Assembly: GCF_037861325.1 (NCBI RefSeq)
Contig: NZ_JAFELW010000003.1
Reading direction: 5' to 3' (one strand)
Origin: Riemerella anatipestifer_F
GTDB taxonomy: Bacteria; Bacteroidota; Bacteroidia; Flavobacteriales; Weeksellaceae
DNA length: 64,000 bases
Made by a program: the position numbers and the translations under genes. Under the pieces are notes generated by a model. It saw only the letters and a program-made list of their open reading frames with translations, did not search any database and was not told the origin of the DNA. Every line of letters starts with the position of its first letter. The first letter of the stretch is position 1. Positions 52,808 through 61,436 of the stretch are shown here, in pieces.

Positions 52808-55800
52808 ATGGAACGCCAGAAATACACTCCTAAAAATAAAGTGAGAGTTGTTACTGCAGCTTCTCTATTTGATGGGCATGATGCAGCCATCAATATTATG
52901 CGACGTGTCATACAAAGTACAGGCTGTGAGGTTATCCACTTAGGACATGATAAATCAGCGGAGGAGGTGGTAAATTGTGCTATACAAGAAGATGCTAACG
53001 CTATAGCTCTTACTTCCTATCAGGGAGGGCATAACGAATATTTTAAGTATATCTATAACCTTCTTAGAGAGAAAGGAGGTGCACAAATTAAAATTTTTGG
53101 CGGTGGTGGTGGTGTTATTCTTCCTGAGGAAATTAAAGAATTGATGGATTTTGGTATTGACCGCATCTATTCTCCTGATGATGGTAGAGAAATGGGACTG
53201 CAGGGCATGATAGACGATTTGGTTCAGAAATCGGATTTCCCTACAGGAAAACATATCAAAGTAGAAGATTTAGATTCTATTTCATTTAATGATTCTAAAA
53301 GTATTGCTCAGGTGATTTCAGCGGTAGAAAATTTTTCTGATGAAAAAAAAGAGTTAATAGAAGAGATAGATAGAAGACTTGCTATTAGAGATAGTAAAGA
53401 TATTCCCGTGGTAGGGATAACAGGAACGGGAGGTGCTGGTAAATCTTCTTTGACAGATGAATTGGTACGCAGATTTCTTCGCTCTAATCCAGATAAGAAT
53501 ATTGCGATTATTTCTATAGACCCTAGTAAAAAGAAAACAGGAGGGGCTTTACTTGGGGATAGAATAAGGATGAATGCTATCAATGATAAACGGGTATATA
53601 TGCGTTCTATGGCGACTAGAGAAACTAATGTCTCAATTTCTCCTTACATTCATTCTGCAATTAAAGTTCTTAGCTTGGCACAACCAGATTTAATTATTTT
53701 AGAAACTTCAGGTATAGGTCAGAGTGGTTCCGAAATTTCGGATATAGCGGATATTTCTATGTATGTGATGACACCAGAGTATGGTGCTGCTACTCAATTA
53801 GAAAAAATTGATATGTTAGATTATGCCCATTTGGTAGCCTTAAATAAGTCTGACAAAAGAGGAGCTCAAGACGCACTCAATGCTGTAAGAAAACAGTATC
53901 AAAGAAATCATCTACTGTGGGAACAACCTTTGGAATCTATGCCTGTATTTAGTACCAAAGCGAGCCAGTTTAATGATTTGGGAACCACTGAGCTTTTCAA
54001 TGCTTTGGTAGAAAAGCTTAATAAGCAATTTTCAGAACTGAATTTGGCAAAGTATGAAGAGCATATTTTTCAGGAGGAAGTAACTATAATTCCACCAAAA
54101 AGGGTAAGATATTTATCAGAGATTGTAGATAGTAATAAGCAGTATGATGAGTATGTGAGTAAACAAGCATATTTAGCGCGTAAGATGTATCATATAAATG
54201 GAGTTAAAAGTTTAATGAAGCAGAATGAGTTTTTAGCTCTAGAGAATGAATATCAAAAGTTTAAAAAAGAATTATCTCAAGAAAATATAGATTTTTTAGA
54301 ACAATGGGAGCAAACTAAAACAGACTTGTCAAAAGATAGTTTCTCTTACTTTGTTAGAGGTAAAGAAATTAAAGTAGAAACAAAAATAGAATCTTTATCT
54401 CATCTCAAAATACCTAAAATAGCACTTCCTAAGTTTAACGATTGGGGAGATTTGGTACGCTGGAAAGGGCAAGAAAATTTACCAGGAGGATTTCCATATA
54501 CAGCAGGTATCTATCCTTTTAAACGGACGGGTGAAGATCCAACAAGAATGTTTGCTGGAGAGGGCGGTCCAGAGCGAACTAATCGCAGATTTCATTATGT
54601 TTCCGAAGAAATGCCCGCTAAAAGACTTTCTACAGCTTTTGATTCTGTAACGCTTTATGGTCAGGATCCAGCACTTCCGCCAGATATTTATGGGAAAATA
54701 GGTAATGCCGGGGTTTCTATAGCGACTTTAGATGATGCTAAAAAGCTCTACTCTGGGTTTGATTTGGTGAGTCCATTAACCTCTGTTTCTATGACTATCA
54801 ACGGACCAGCACCTATGCTGTTAGCGTTTTTTATGAATGCTGCAATTGATCAAAATGTGGAGAAATTTATAAATGAAGCCGATAATAAATCGGATTATGA
54901 AGAGGTTATAGAAAAAATTCTAAAAGAGAAATTTGATAAAAAAGGTTTGTCAAGACCTGCATATAGCGGTTCTTTACCTTTGTCTAACAACGGTTTGGGG
55001 CTAAAACTTTTAGGGCTTACAGGAGATGAAGTGGTATCTAAAGAAGTCTATGAGTGTATCAAAAACGAAACCATAGCCACAGTAAGAGGAACGGTTCAAG
55101 CAGATATTCTAAAAGAAGATCAAGCACAAAATACTTGTATCTTCTCTACCGAATTTGCACTGAGACTTATGGGGGATGTTCAAGAGTATTTTATTAAAAA
55201 TAAAGTAAGGAATTTCTATTCAGTTTCTATTTCTGGTTATCACATTGCAGAAGCAGGAGCTAATCCTATTTCTCAGTTGGCATTTACTTTAGCCAATGGC
55301 TTTACTTATGTAGAGTATTATTTGGCAAGAGGAATGGATATTAACGATTTTGCCCCTAACTTATCTTTTTTCTTTTCTAATGGGATAGATCCTGAGTATG
55401 CGGTGATAGGCAGGGTGGCTAGGAGGATATGGGCTAAGGCAATGAAAGAAAAATATGGAGCGAACGAACGGTCACAAATGCTTAAATATCATATACAGAC
55501 TTCGGGAAGATCACTGCATGCACAAGAGATTGACTTTAATGATATTAGAACAACACTTCAAGCACTATATGCTATTTATGATAATTGTAACTCTTTGCAT
55601 ACCAATGCTTATGATGAAGCTATTACAACACCAACCGAGGAGTCTGTGAGAAGAGCGATGGCAATACAGCTTATCATCAATAAAGAATTAGGTTTAGCAA
55701 AAAATGAAAATCCGTTACAAGGGTCTTTTATAATAGAAGAATTAACAGATTTAGTAGAAGAAGCTGTTTGCGCTGAATTTGACCGCATTACTGAAAGAGG

Positions 55801-56185
55801 TGGCGTATTGGGTGCTATGGAGACTATGTATCAGCGTTCTAAGATACAGGAAGAGAGTATGCATTACGAATGGTTGAAACATACGGGTGAGTATCCTATC
55901 ATTGGTGTGAATACCTTTTTAAGTAAAGAAGGCTCTCCAACGGTTTTACCAGTAGAAGTAATTCGTTCTACGGAAGAAGAAAAACAAGCTCAAATCAATA
56001 ATTTGGAAGCATTTCAAAAATCAAACGAAGAAAAATCTAGATATTGGATTGAACAATTGCAAAAAGACGCCATCAATCAAGAAAACTTATTTAACACTAT
56101 GATGGAGGCGGTTAAATATTGTTCTTTAGGGCAAATCACCAATGCTCTTTTTGAGGTGGGTGGTAAATATAGAAGGAATATGTAA
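52808..56185 (+). CDS. icmF: Fused isobutyryl-CoA mutase (IcmF type): B12 domain, G-protein, mutase
   Basis: 1125 residues in three parts. Residues 10-145: cobalamin-binding domain (DGHD at 22-25, TSYQGG, FGGGGG). 200-415: MeaB-like GTPase with P-loop GTGGAGKSS (206-214) and NKSD, which protects the cofactor. 540-1125: TIM-barrel mutase. The substrate loop reads AGIYPFKRTGEDPTRMFAGEG, the IcmF pattern (Phe in place of the Tyr of methylmalonyl-CoA mutase). It rearranges isobutyryl-CoA and butyryl-CoA with coenzyme B12. Followed after 15 bases by an HD hydrolase gene. Confidence 0.9.
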   Translation: MERQKYTPKNKVRVVTAASLFDGHDAAINIMRRVIQSTGCEVIHLGHDKSAEEVVNCAIQEDANAIALTSYQGGHNEYFKYIYNLLREKGGAQIKIFGGGGGVILPEEIKELMDFGIDRIYSPDDGREMGLQGMIDDLVQKSDFPTGKHIKVEDLDSISFNDSKSIAQVISAVENFSDEKKELIEEIDRRLAIRDSKDIPVVGITGTGGAGKSSLTDELVRRFLRSNPDKNIAIISIDPSKKKTGGALLGDRIRMNAINDKRVYMRSMATRETNVSISPYIHSAIKVLSLAQPDLIILETSGIGQSGSEISDIADISMYVMTPEYGAATQLEKIDMLDYAHLVALNKSDKRGAQDALNAVRKQYQRNHLLWEQPLESMPVFSTKASQFNDLGTTELFNALVEKLNKQFSELNLAKYEEHIFQEEVTIIPPKRVRYLSEIVDSNKQYDEYVSKQAYLARKMYHINGVKSLMKQNEFLALENEYQKFKKELSQENIDFLEQWEQTKTDLSKDSFSYFVRGKEIKVETKIESLSHLKIPKIALPKFNDWGDLVRWKGQENLPGGFPYTAGIYPFKRTGEDPTRMFAGEGGPERTNRRFHYVSEEMPAKRLSTAFDSVTLYGQDPALPPDIYGKIGNAGVSIATLDDAKKLYSGFDLVSPLTSVSMTINGPAPMLLAFFMNAAIDQNVEKFINEADNKSDYEEVIEKILKEKFDKKGLSRPAYSGSLPLSNNGLGLKLLGLTGDEVVSKEVYECIKNETIATVRGTVQADILKEDQAQNTCIFSTEFALRLMGDVQEYFIKNKVRNFYSVSISGYHIAEAGANPISQLAFTLANGFTYVEYYLARGMDINDFAPNLSFFFSNGIDPEYAVIGRVARRIWAKAMKEKYGANERSQMLKYHIQTSGRSLHAQEIDFNDIRTTLQALYAIYDNCNSLHTNAYDEAITTPTEESVRRAMAIQLIINKELGLAKNENPLQGSFIIEELTDLVEEAVCAEFDRITERGGVLGAMETMYQRSKIQEESMHYEWLKHTGEYPIIGVNTFLSKEGSPTVLPVEVIRSTEEEKQAQINNLEAFQKSNEEKSRYWIEQLQKDAINQENLFNTMMEAVKYCSLGQITNALFEVGGKYRRNM

Positions 56186-56200
56186 TATTTTGTTAATCAA

Positions 56201-56854
56201 ATGAATAGAATGCTTATTGATAATACAGAGAAATTTGTAAAAAATAAATTAGAAGGAGCAGAGGCAGGGCACGATTGGTTTCATATAGAAAGAGTGTGGA
56301 AACTTTCTCAAAAAATTCTAAGTACCGAGAAAGAGGCTGATGAGGAAGTAGTAAATCTTGCGGCTTTATTACACGATATAGCTGACCCTAAATTCCACAA
56401 TGGAGACGAGACTTTAGCACTACAAATATCAAGAGATTTTTTAATGAAGGAAAAAGTTTCAGAAGAAACTATCAATAAGGTTTTGTTTATTATCAAACAT
56501 CTTTCCTTTAAAAATAAAGAAAACCAGCCGAAAGAATTGCCGATAGAGTTTAAAATTGTGCAAGATGCAGATAGGTTAGATGCTATCGGAGCGATAGGTG
56601 TGGCAAGAGCATTCAATTTTGGAGGATATAAAAATAATCCAATATACAATCCTGAGTTATTACCCGAAAAAAACTTTGATAAAGAGCAATATAAAAAATC
56701 AGAAGGAACTACAATTAACCATTTCTATGAAAAATTATTACTCCTAAAAGATTTAATGCAAACTACTGAAGGCAAAAAGATTGCGGAAAAAAGGCATCAG
56801 TTTATGTTAAGTTTTTTAGAAACTTTCTATCGCGAGTGGAATTTATTGGAATAA
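56201..56854 (+). CDS. HD domain phosphohydrolase
   Basis: 217 residues, soluble. Metal-binding residues: H in GHDWFHIERV, HD in LLHDIADPKF, and D in QDADRLDAIG, the YedJ-type arrangement. Hydrolyses a phosphate ester, often of nucleotides; substrate unknown. In the same transcript as the mutase, perhaps only through gene packing. First ATG 56201 is used; an ATG three codons later is equally placed. Confidence 0.88.
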   Translation: MNRMLIDNTEKFVKNKLEGAEAGHDWFHIERVWKLSQKILSTEKEADEEVVNLAALLHDIADPKFHNGDETLALQISRDFLMKEKVSEETINKVLFIIKHLSFKNKENQPKELPIEFKIVQDADRLDAIGAIGVARAFNFGGYKNNPIYNPELLPEKNFDKEQYKKSEGTTINHFYEKLLLLKDLMQTTEGKKIAEKRHQFMLSFLETFYREWNLLE

Positions 56855-56865
56855 TTAAGAATTCA

Positions 56866-56873
56866 TATATTTG
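56866..56873 (+). promoter_or_regulatory. -7 promoter element of the 183-residue membrane protein gene
   Basis: TATATTTG, 33 bases before ATG 56907. Confidence 0.45.
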
Positions 56874-56906
56874 TCCTATTAAATATTTTTATTAAATGTT
56901 TAGTTG

Positions 56907-57458
56907 ATGGAAACACTGTCGTTTGTTCTTTTTATACTGTTATTGATTTCTCTGATAAGGATAAATAGGTTAAAGCTATACCGAAAAATAATTACTGTTG
57001 TGGGAGTGCTTTTTTTTGGATACTGGATTTTTACTAAGGTTTATCCTAATCCTGTTGGAGGAAGTATTGCTATTCAGTTAGTTAATAAACACCCACAAAC
57101 GCTAGATTTTTATAGTCTAGAAGTTTCAGATAAGGAACATAATATTGTACATTTAGGGGATATTCGTTCCGAACATTATCGCGTATGCCATTTGGGAATG
57201 AAGGATACAGATGAGTTTTGGCTAGTTGCTTTTTCTGGGAAGAAGATGGTTTATTTTACCCAACATATAGTAGGAAATAAAAATGAAGACCTTTATATTG
57301 AGGCTAATAACTATCTTAATCAGAGTGTTAAACTTTCTAATATTGCAGAAAAACAAATTAGACTTTACAAGAGAGAAGGGTTAAGAGATGCAGTTTGGGT
57401 TACTTTCTGTTTTTTAATATTATTCATAAATATTGTGTCTTGGATAAAGAAAAAATAG
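56907..57458 (+). CDS. Membrane protein of unknown function
   Basis: 183 residues. Two hydrophobic segments at the N-terminus (about 5-20 and 28-45), a soluble middle (about 50-155) and one more membrane segment at the C-terminus (about 160-178, VTFCFLILFINIVSWI). The middle part contains VNKHPQTLDFYSLEV and HYRVCHLGMKDTDEFWLVAFSGKK and looks beta-rich. No recognised family. A TTG one codon upstream (56904) is a less likely start. Lies between the HD gene and the tRNA. Confidence 0.7.
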   Translation: METLSFVLFILLLISLIRINRLKLYRKIITVVGVLFFGYWIFTKVYPNPVGGSIAIQLVNKHPQTLDFYSLEVSDKEHNIVHLGDIRSEHYRVCHLGMKDTDEFWLVAFSGKKMVYFTQHIVGNKNEDLYIEANNYLNQSVKLSNIAEKQIRLYKREGLRDAVWVTFCFLILFINIVSWIKKK

Positions 57459-57500
57459 AAAATATTTTCGGATAAATTTCTTGGTTATATAAAAAATGTC

Positions 57501-57508
57501 TATATTTG
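57501..57508 (+). promoter_or_regulatory. -7 promoter element of the tRNA-Cys gene
   Basis: TATATTTG, 13 bases before the mature tRNA end; a -33-like TTGG is at 57481-57484. Confidence 0.6.
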
Positions 57509-57521
57509 CACACCTAAAAAT

Positions 57522-57592
57522 GGTTCCGTGGCCGAGCGGCTAGGCAGAGGTCTGCAAAACCTTGTACAGCGGTTCGAATCCGCTCGGAACCT
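57522..57592 (+). tRNA. tRNA-Cys (GCA)
   Basis: 71 bases, full cloverleaf: acceptor GGTTCCG with CGGAACC, D arm GCCG...GGC, anticodon stem GAGGT with ACCTT (one G-U) and loop CTGCAAA giving anticodon GCA, T arm AGCGG TTCGAAT CCGCT, discriminator T. CCA is not encoded. Single gene with its own promoter and a strong terminator. Confidence 0.96.
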
Positions 57593-57599
57593 CAAGTTT

Positions 57600-57631
57600 A
57601 AAATCTCACAACATTGTTGTGAGATTTTTTT
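57600..57631 (+). terminator. Terminator after tRNA-Cys
   Basis: 12-bp stem AAATCTCACAAC (57601-57612) with GTTGTGAGATTT (57616-57627), loop ATT, then T run. Confidence 0.88.
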
Positions 57632-57654
57632 GTTGCTCGTATTCAATAAAAAGT

Positions 57655-57662
57655 TACATTTG
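57655..57662 (+). promoter_or_regulatory. -7 promoter element of comF
   Basis: TACATTTG, fits TAnnTTTG, 20 bases before ATG 57683. Confidence 0.5.
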
Positions 57663-57682
57663 TTGATATTAAGTTGGTAGTT

Positions 57683-58336
57683 ATGTTTTTAGATTTTTTT
57701 CTACCCAATAGATGTCTAAAGTGTAATCTTATTATTCCTTCTGATGAAATTGTTTGCTGGGCATGTAAGTCTCACCTTAATTTTACTCATGATGATTTTG
57801 GAGGAAAGGAGGGATTTTATCAAAAAGTTATTCTTAAATTTCCAGTAACTAAAGCTTTTAGTTTGATGAAATATGAGAAAAAAGAGCTTTCTCAAGACAT
57901 TATACATGCTCTAAAGTACCATTCTATGGAGCGTGTGGGTAAGGTGCTAGCTCATTGGGTTTCTGAAAATATAGATTTATCTAGTCAAGGGATAGATGTA
58001 TTAACTAGCATTCCACTTCATCCTAAAAAACAAAGAGAAAGAGGTTATAATCAGTTGCATTTGTTTACTAAAATACTATCTCAGTTGCAGGGCATACCGT
58101 ATTCTAATCATCTTCTCAAGAGAAATTTTTATTCTAAACCTCAAGCCTTAAAACAGAAATCTGATAGAGAAAAAATACAAAATGTATTTTCTGTAGATGA
58201 GAAAATAGAAGGCAAACATATTTTACTTATAGACGATGTATATACCACGGGAAATACAATGAGTAAAGCGGTTTGGGAGCTTTTAAAAGGAAATGGGAAT
58301 CAGGTGAGTGTTTTGGTTTTGGCAATAGATGAGTAA
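57683..58336 (+). CDS. comF: ComF family phosphoribosyltransferase-like protein
   Basis: 217 residues from ATG 57683 (an in-frame TTG at 57674 is less likely). N-terminal zinc-ribbon: RCLKCN and CWACK supply four cysteines. The C-terminal domain has the PRPP loop ILLIDDVYTTGNTM. ComF proteins act in uptake of transforming DNA, though many family members outside competent species are housekeeping. With dprA at 50 kb, it hints that the organism is naturally transformable. Confidence 0.9.
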   Translation: MFLDFFLPNRCLKCNLIIPSDEIVCWACKSHLNFTHDDFGGKEGFYQKVILKFPVTKAFSLMKYEKKELSQDIIHALKYHSMERVGKVLAHWVSENIDLSSQGIDVLTSIPLHPKKQRERGYNQLHLFTKILSQLQGIPYSNHLLKRNFYSKPQALKQKSDREKIQNVFSVDEKIEGKHILLIDDVYTTGNTMSKAVWELLKGNGNQVSVLVLAIDE

Positions 58337-58647
58337 ATAGGTGTTTAATTATCTTTCCTTTTTATATTGAGGTTTATGTATTTTGTTTAATTATAAAATG
58401 TTTATTGGTGGTTTTGCCCTTATTTATAGGATTATAGAGGATTGTGGAAAACTTATATAATTAGAATCCAAAAGATTAAATAATCTCTTCATATTTCGTT
58501 TCATTTTTAGACTTTCATTTTCTATTTTTGTAGAAAGGACTTTAATAAGTCTTTTTGTAATCAATTTATTGATTTTTAGGTTATTATATATGTAATTCTC
58601 TTCTTGGAGGAAACAACTAAGAGTTAAAAAACTGAATAAATAATATT
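58337..58647 (+). other. 311-base intergenic region before nrdB
   Basis: No coding frame. A -7 box TATTTTTG is at 58523-58530, and right after it a hairpin (58534-58542 with 58547-58555, nine pairs with one G-U) followed by T and thus terminator-like at the very 5' end of the predicted mRNA. A purine-rich GGAGGAAAC is at 58605-58613, too far (35 bases) from the nrdB ATG to be its ribosome site. I looked for an NrdR-box pair and did not find one. Confidence 0.45.
58523..58530 (+). promoter_or_regulatory. -7 promoter element of nrdBA
   Basis: TATTTTTG; leader to the nrdB ATG about 115 bases, beginning with a hairpin. Confidence 0.5.
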
Positions 58648-59622
58648 ATGGGGATTTTTGAGAAAAGAATAAACTACAAACCTTTTGAGTATCCAGAAGT
58701 AATGCAGTACATAGAGGCGATTAATAAGTCTTTTTGGGTACATTCGGAGGTAGATTTTACGGCGGATATACAAGATTTTCATTCGCAACTAGAGCCTCAT
58801 GAGAAAAATGCAGTTAAAAATGCTTTGTTAGCGATTGCTCAGATTGAGGTGTCTGTAAAAACCTTTTGGGGTAATCTTTATAATCATCTCCCTAAGCCTG
58901 AGTTTAACGGATTAGGAGCAACCTTTGCAGAGTGTGAGTTTAGACATTCAGAGGCTTACTCGAGATTGCTTGAAGTTTTAGGGTATAACAATGAGTTTCT
59001 TAATGTTATCGAAAATCCTGCTATTAGAAAAAGGATAGATTTTCTAACCGATGTACTTAAAAACTCAAATTCTTCAACGCCTAAGGAGTATGTATCTTCT
59101 TTATTGTTGTTCAGTATTTTAATAGAAAATGTATCATTGTTTTCTCAGTTTGCCATTATTCTTTCGTTTACGAGATTTAAAGGCTATATGAAAAATGTGT
59201 CTAACATTATTGCTTGGACTTCTGTAGATGAGCAAATTCATGCCAATGCAGGGATTTATATCATCAATAAAATAAAGGAAGAACAGCCTGAGCTTCTTCA
59301 AGAGGAAGACATAGAGGCGATTTATAATATTGTTAAAACCTCGGTAGAGCTAGAGGCGGAAATATTAGATTGGATTTTTGAGATGGGAGATTTAGACCAT
59401 TTATCAAAAAAACAACTTCTAAGTTTTATGAAATATCGTATAGACGATAGTTTGAAAAGAATTGGTATGGCTTCTATGTTTAATATTACAGAGGAAGAAT
59501 ACAAGCCGATGGTATGGTTTGAGGAGGAAGTTTTTGCTAACTCATTAGACGATTTCTTTGCCAAAAGACCAGTAGATTATACAAAACACGATAAGAGTAT
59601 TACCGCTAACGATTTGTTTTAG
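58648..59622 (+). CDS. nrdB: Ribonucleoside-diphosphate reductase subunit beta (class I)
   Basis: Holds the di-iron centre and radical for deoxyribonucleotide synthesis. 324 residues. Ligands: E67, E97 and H100 (CEFRH), E160, E195 and H198 (DEQIH). Y104, four residues after H100, is the expected tyrosyl-radical position, as in E. coli R2. There is no N-terminal ATP-cone, unlike the NrdB of some other Bacteroidota. Followed after 47 bases by nrdA. Confidence 0.95.
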   Translation: MGIFEKRINYKPFEYPEVMQYIEAINKSFWVHSEVDFTADIQDFHSQLEPHEKNAVKNALLAIAQIEVSVKTFWGNLYNHLPKPEFNGLGATFAECEFRHSEAYSRLLEVLGYNNEFLNVIENPAIRKRIDFLTDVLKNSNSSTPKEYVSSLLLFSILIENVSLFSQFAIILSFTRFKGYMKNVSNIIAWTSVDEQIHANAGIYIINKIKEEQPELLQEEDIEAIYNIVKTSVELEAEILDWIFEMGDLDHLSKKQLLSFMKYRIDDSLKRIGMASMFNITEEEYKPMVWFEEEVFANSLDDFFAKRPVDYTKHDKSITANDLF

Positions 59623-59669
59623 ATAAATTTTTGATAATCTAAAGCAAGAAATAAAACAAGAAAAACAAA

Positions 59670-61325
59670 ATGGAAGAACTACAAGATATATGGTGGCTAA
59701 ATGAGGAGTCTGAACAAATGCTCAATAGAGGCTATCTTCTGAAGGGAGAGACAGTGCATGGAGCGATTAAAAGGATTACTACGGCTGCTGCAAAGAGGCT
59801 TTATAAACCAGAGTTACAACCAGCCTTCGAAGAGATGATTGTGAAAGGTTGGATTAGCTTTTCGTCTCCTGTATGGGCGAATATGGGAACGCAGAGAGGT
59901 CTTCCGATTTCTTGTTTCAATGTTCATATTCCAGATAGTATTGAGGGGATTACCCACAAAATGGGAGAAGTTATCATGCAAACCAAAATAGGTGGTGGTA
60001 CTTCTGGTTATTTTGGGGAGCTTCGTCATAGAGGGACGGCCGTTACAGATAACGGTAAATCGTCTGGGGCAGTTTCTTTTATGAAGTTGTTTGATACAGC
60101 TATGGATGTGGTTTCTCAAGGAGGAGTAAGAAGAGGGGCGTTTGCGGCTTATCTAGATATAGACCACGGAGATATAGAGGAGTTTTTAACGATAAAAGAT
60201 ATTGGAAGCCCAATCCAAAACCTATTTACTGGCGTTTGCGTACCAGACTACTGGATGCAAGATATGATAGATGGAGACATTGATAAGAGGAAGATTTGGG
60301 CTAAAGTTTTAGAAAGCAGACAGCAGAAAGGTTTGCCGTATATTTTCTTTACCGATAATGTCAACAGAAATAAACCTCAAGTTTATAAAGATAAGGGATT
60401 GTTGGTTAATGCGAGTAACCTTTGCTCAGAAATTATGTTGCCATCTACTCAGGAGGAGTCGTTTATATGTTGTCTTTCTTCTATGAATTTGGAACTTTAT
60501 GATGAGTGGAAGGATACTAATGCGGTTAAGTTGGCGATTTATTTCTTAGATGCAGTATTGTCTGAATTTATAGAAAAAACGGAAGGTAACTATTATTTAC
60601 AAGGAGCTAGAAATTTTGCGATGAAACACAGAGCGTTAGGTCTAGGTGTTTTAGGGTATCATTCGTATTTGCAAAAAAATATGATTCCTTTTGAAAGTTT
60701 TGAAGCTACTCAATTCAATGCTAGAGCATTCAAACATATCAAAGAACAAGCGGAAGCAGCTTCTAAAGAATTGGCTAATATTTATGGAGAACCAGAATTG
60801 CTTAAAGGTTACGGTATGAGGAATACTACGCTGATGGCAATTGCACCTACCACTTCTAGTTCAGCTATTTTAGGACAAACTTCTCCAGGTATAGAGCCTT
60901 TTGCATCAAATTATTATAAGGCAGGTTTGGCTAAAGGTAATTTTATGAGAAAGAATAAATACCTTAAAAAATTGTTGGAAGAGAAAGGTCTAGAAAACGA
61001 GGAAACTTGGAGAAACATTATGCTTAATCATGGTTCTGTACAACATTTAGATGGGCTTACGGAAGAGGAAAAAGCTGTTTTCAAGACTTTCAAAGAAATT
61101 TCTCCTATGGAAATTATCAGTCAAGCAGCTCAAAGACAGCAGTATATAGATCAAGCTCAATCTTTGAACTTGCAAATTCCTTCCACAATGCCAGTAAAAG
61201 ATGTTAACTTCTTGATGATAGAGGCGTGGAAGAAAGGTGTTAAAACACTTTACTATCAGAGGAGTTCGTCCGTATCCAAAGAATTGATGGTAAACTTTGT
61301 AACTTGTTCTAGTTGCGAAGCATAG
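59670..61325 (+). CDS. nrdA: Ribonucleoside-diphosphate reductase subunit alpha, short form without ATP-cone
   Basis: Catalytic subunit. 551 residues, well below the ~760 of E. coli NrdA. It starts directly with the catalytic domain; the N-terminal ATP-cone that senses dATP is missing. Active-site parts are present: LPISCFN and FICCLSS (redox cysteines), NLCSE (thiyl cysteine and glutamate), YYQRSSS (radical-transfer tyrosines), and a C-terminal CSSC pair that reloads electrons. With no cone in NrdB either, overall activity control by ATP/dATP must be absent or different. Confidence 0.95.
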   Translation: MEELQDIWWLNEESEQMLNRGYLLKGETVHGAIKRITTAAAKRLYKPELQPAFEEMIVKGWISFSSPVWANMGTQRGLPISCFNVHIPDSIEGITHKMGEVIMQTKIGGGTSGYFGELRHRGTAVTDNGKSSGAVSFMKLFDTAMDVVSQGGVRRGAFAAYLDIDHGDIEEFLTIKDIGSPIQNLFTGVCVPDYWMQDMIDGDIDKRKIWAKVLESRQQKGLPYIFFTDNVNRNKPQVYKDKGLLVNASNLCSEIMLPSTQEESFICCLSSMNLELYDEWKDTNAVKLAIYFLDAVLSEFIEKTEGNYYLQGARNFAMKHRALGLGVLGYHSYLQKNMIPFESFEATQFNARAFKHIKEQAEAASKELANIYGEPELLKGYGMRNTTLMAIAPTTSSSAILGQTSPGIEPFASNYYKAGLAKGNFMRKNKYLKKLLEEKGLENEETWRNIMLNHGSVQHLDGLTEEEKAVFKTFKEISPMEIISQAAQRQQYIDQAQSLNLQIPSTMPVKDVNFLMIEAWKKGVKTLYYQRSSSVSKELMVNFVTCSSCEA

Positions 61326-61362
61326 ATAAATATAGAGTGTAATAATTAAAGTTGAGGAAGAT

Positions 61363-61391
61363 AAAACCGTAGTCTTAGGGCTATGGTTTTT
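61363..61391 (+). terminator. Terminator after nrdA
   Basis: AAAACCGTAG (61363-61372) with CTATGGTTTT (61381-61390), one G-U, then T-rich. Confidence 0.75.
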
Positions 61392-61411
61392 CTTTTTAAT
61401 TAAAGGTTTTC

Positions 61412-61419
61412 TATATTTG
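61412..61419 (+). promoter_or_regulatory. -7 promoter element of the serine hydrolase gene
   Basis: TATATTTG, 17 bases before ATG 61437. Confidence 0.5.
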
Positions 61420-61436
61420 TTCAAAGTATCAATAGT

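Noticed and set aside
58337..58647. NrdR-box pair before nrdB
   Set aside because: No ACACwATATwTwGTGT-like palindromes are present; only loose AT-rich resemblance near 58452.
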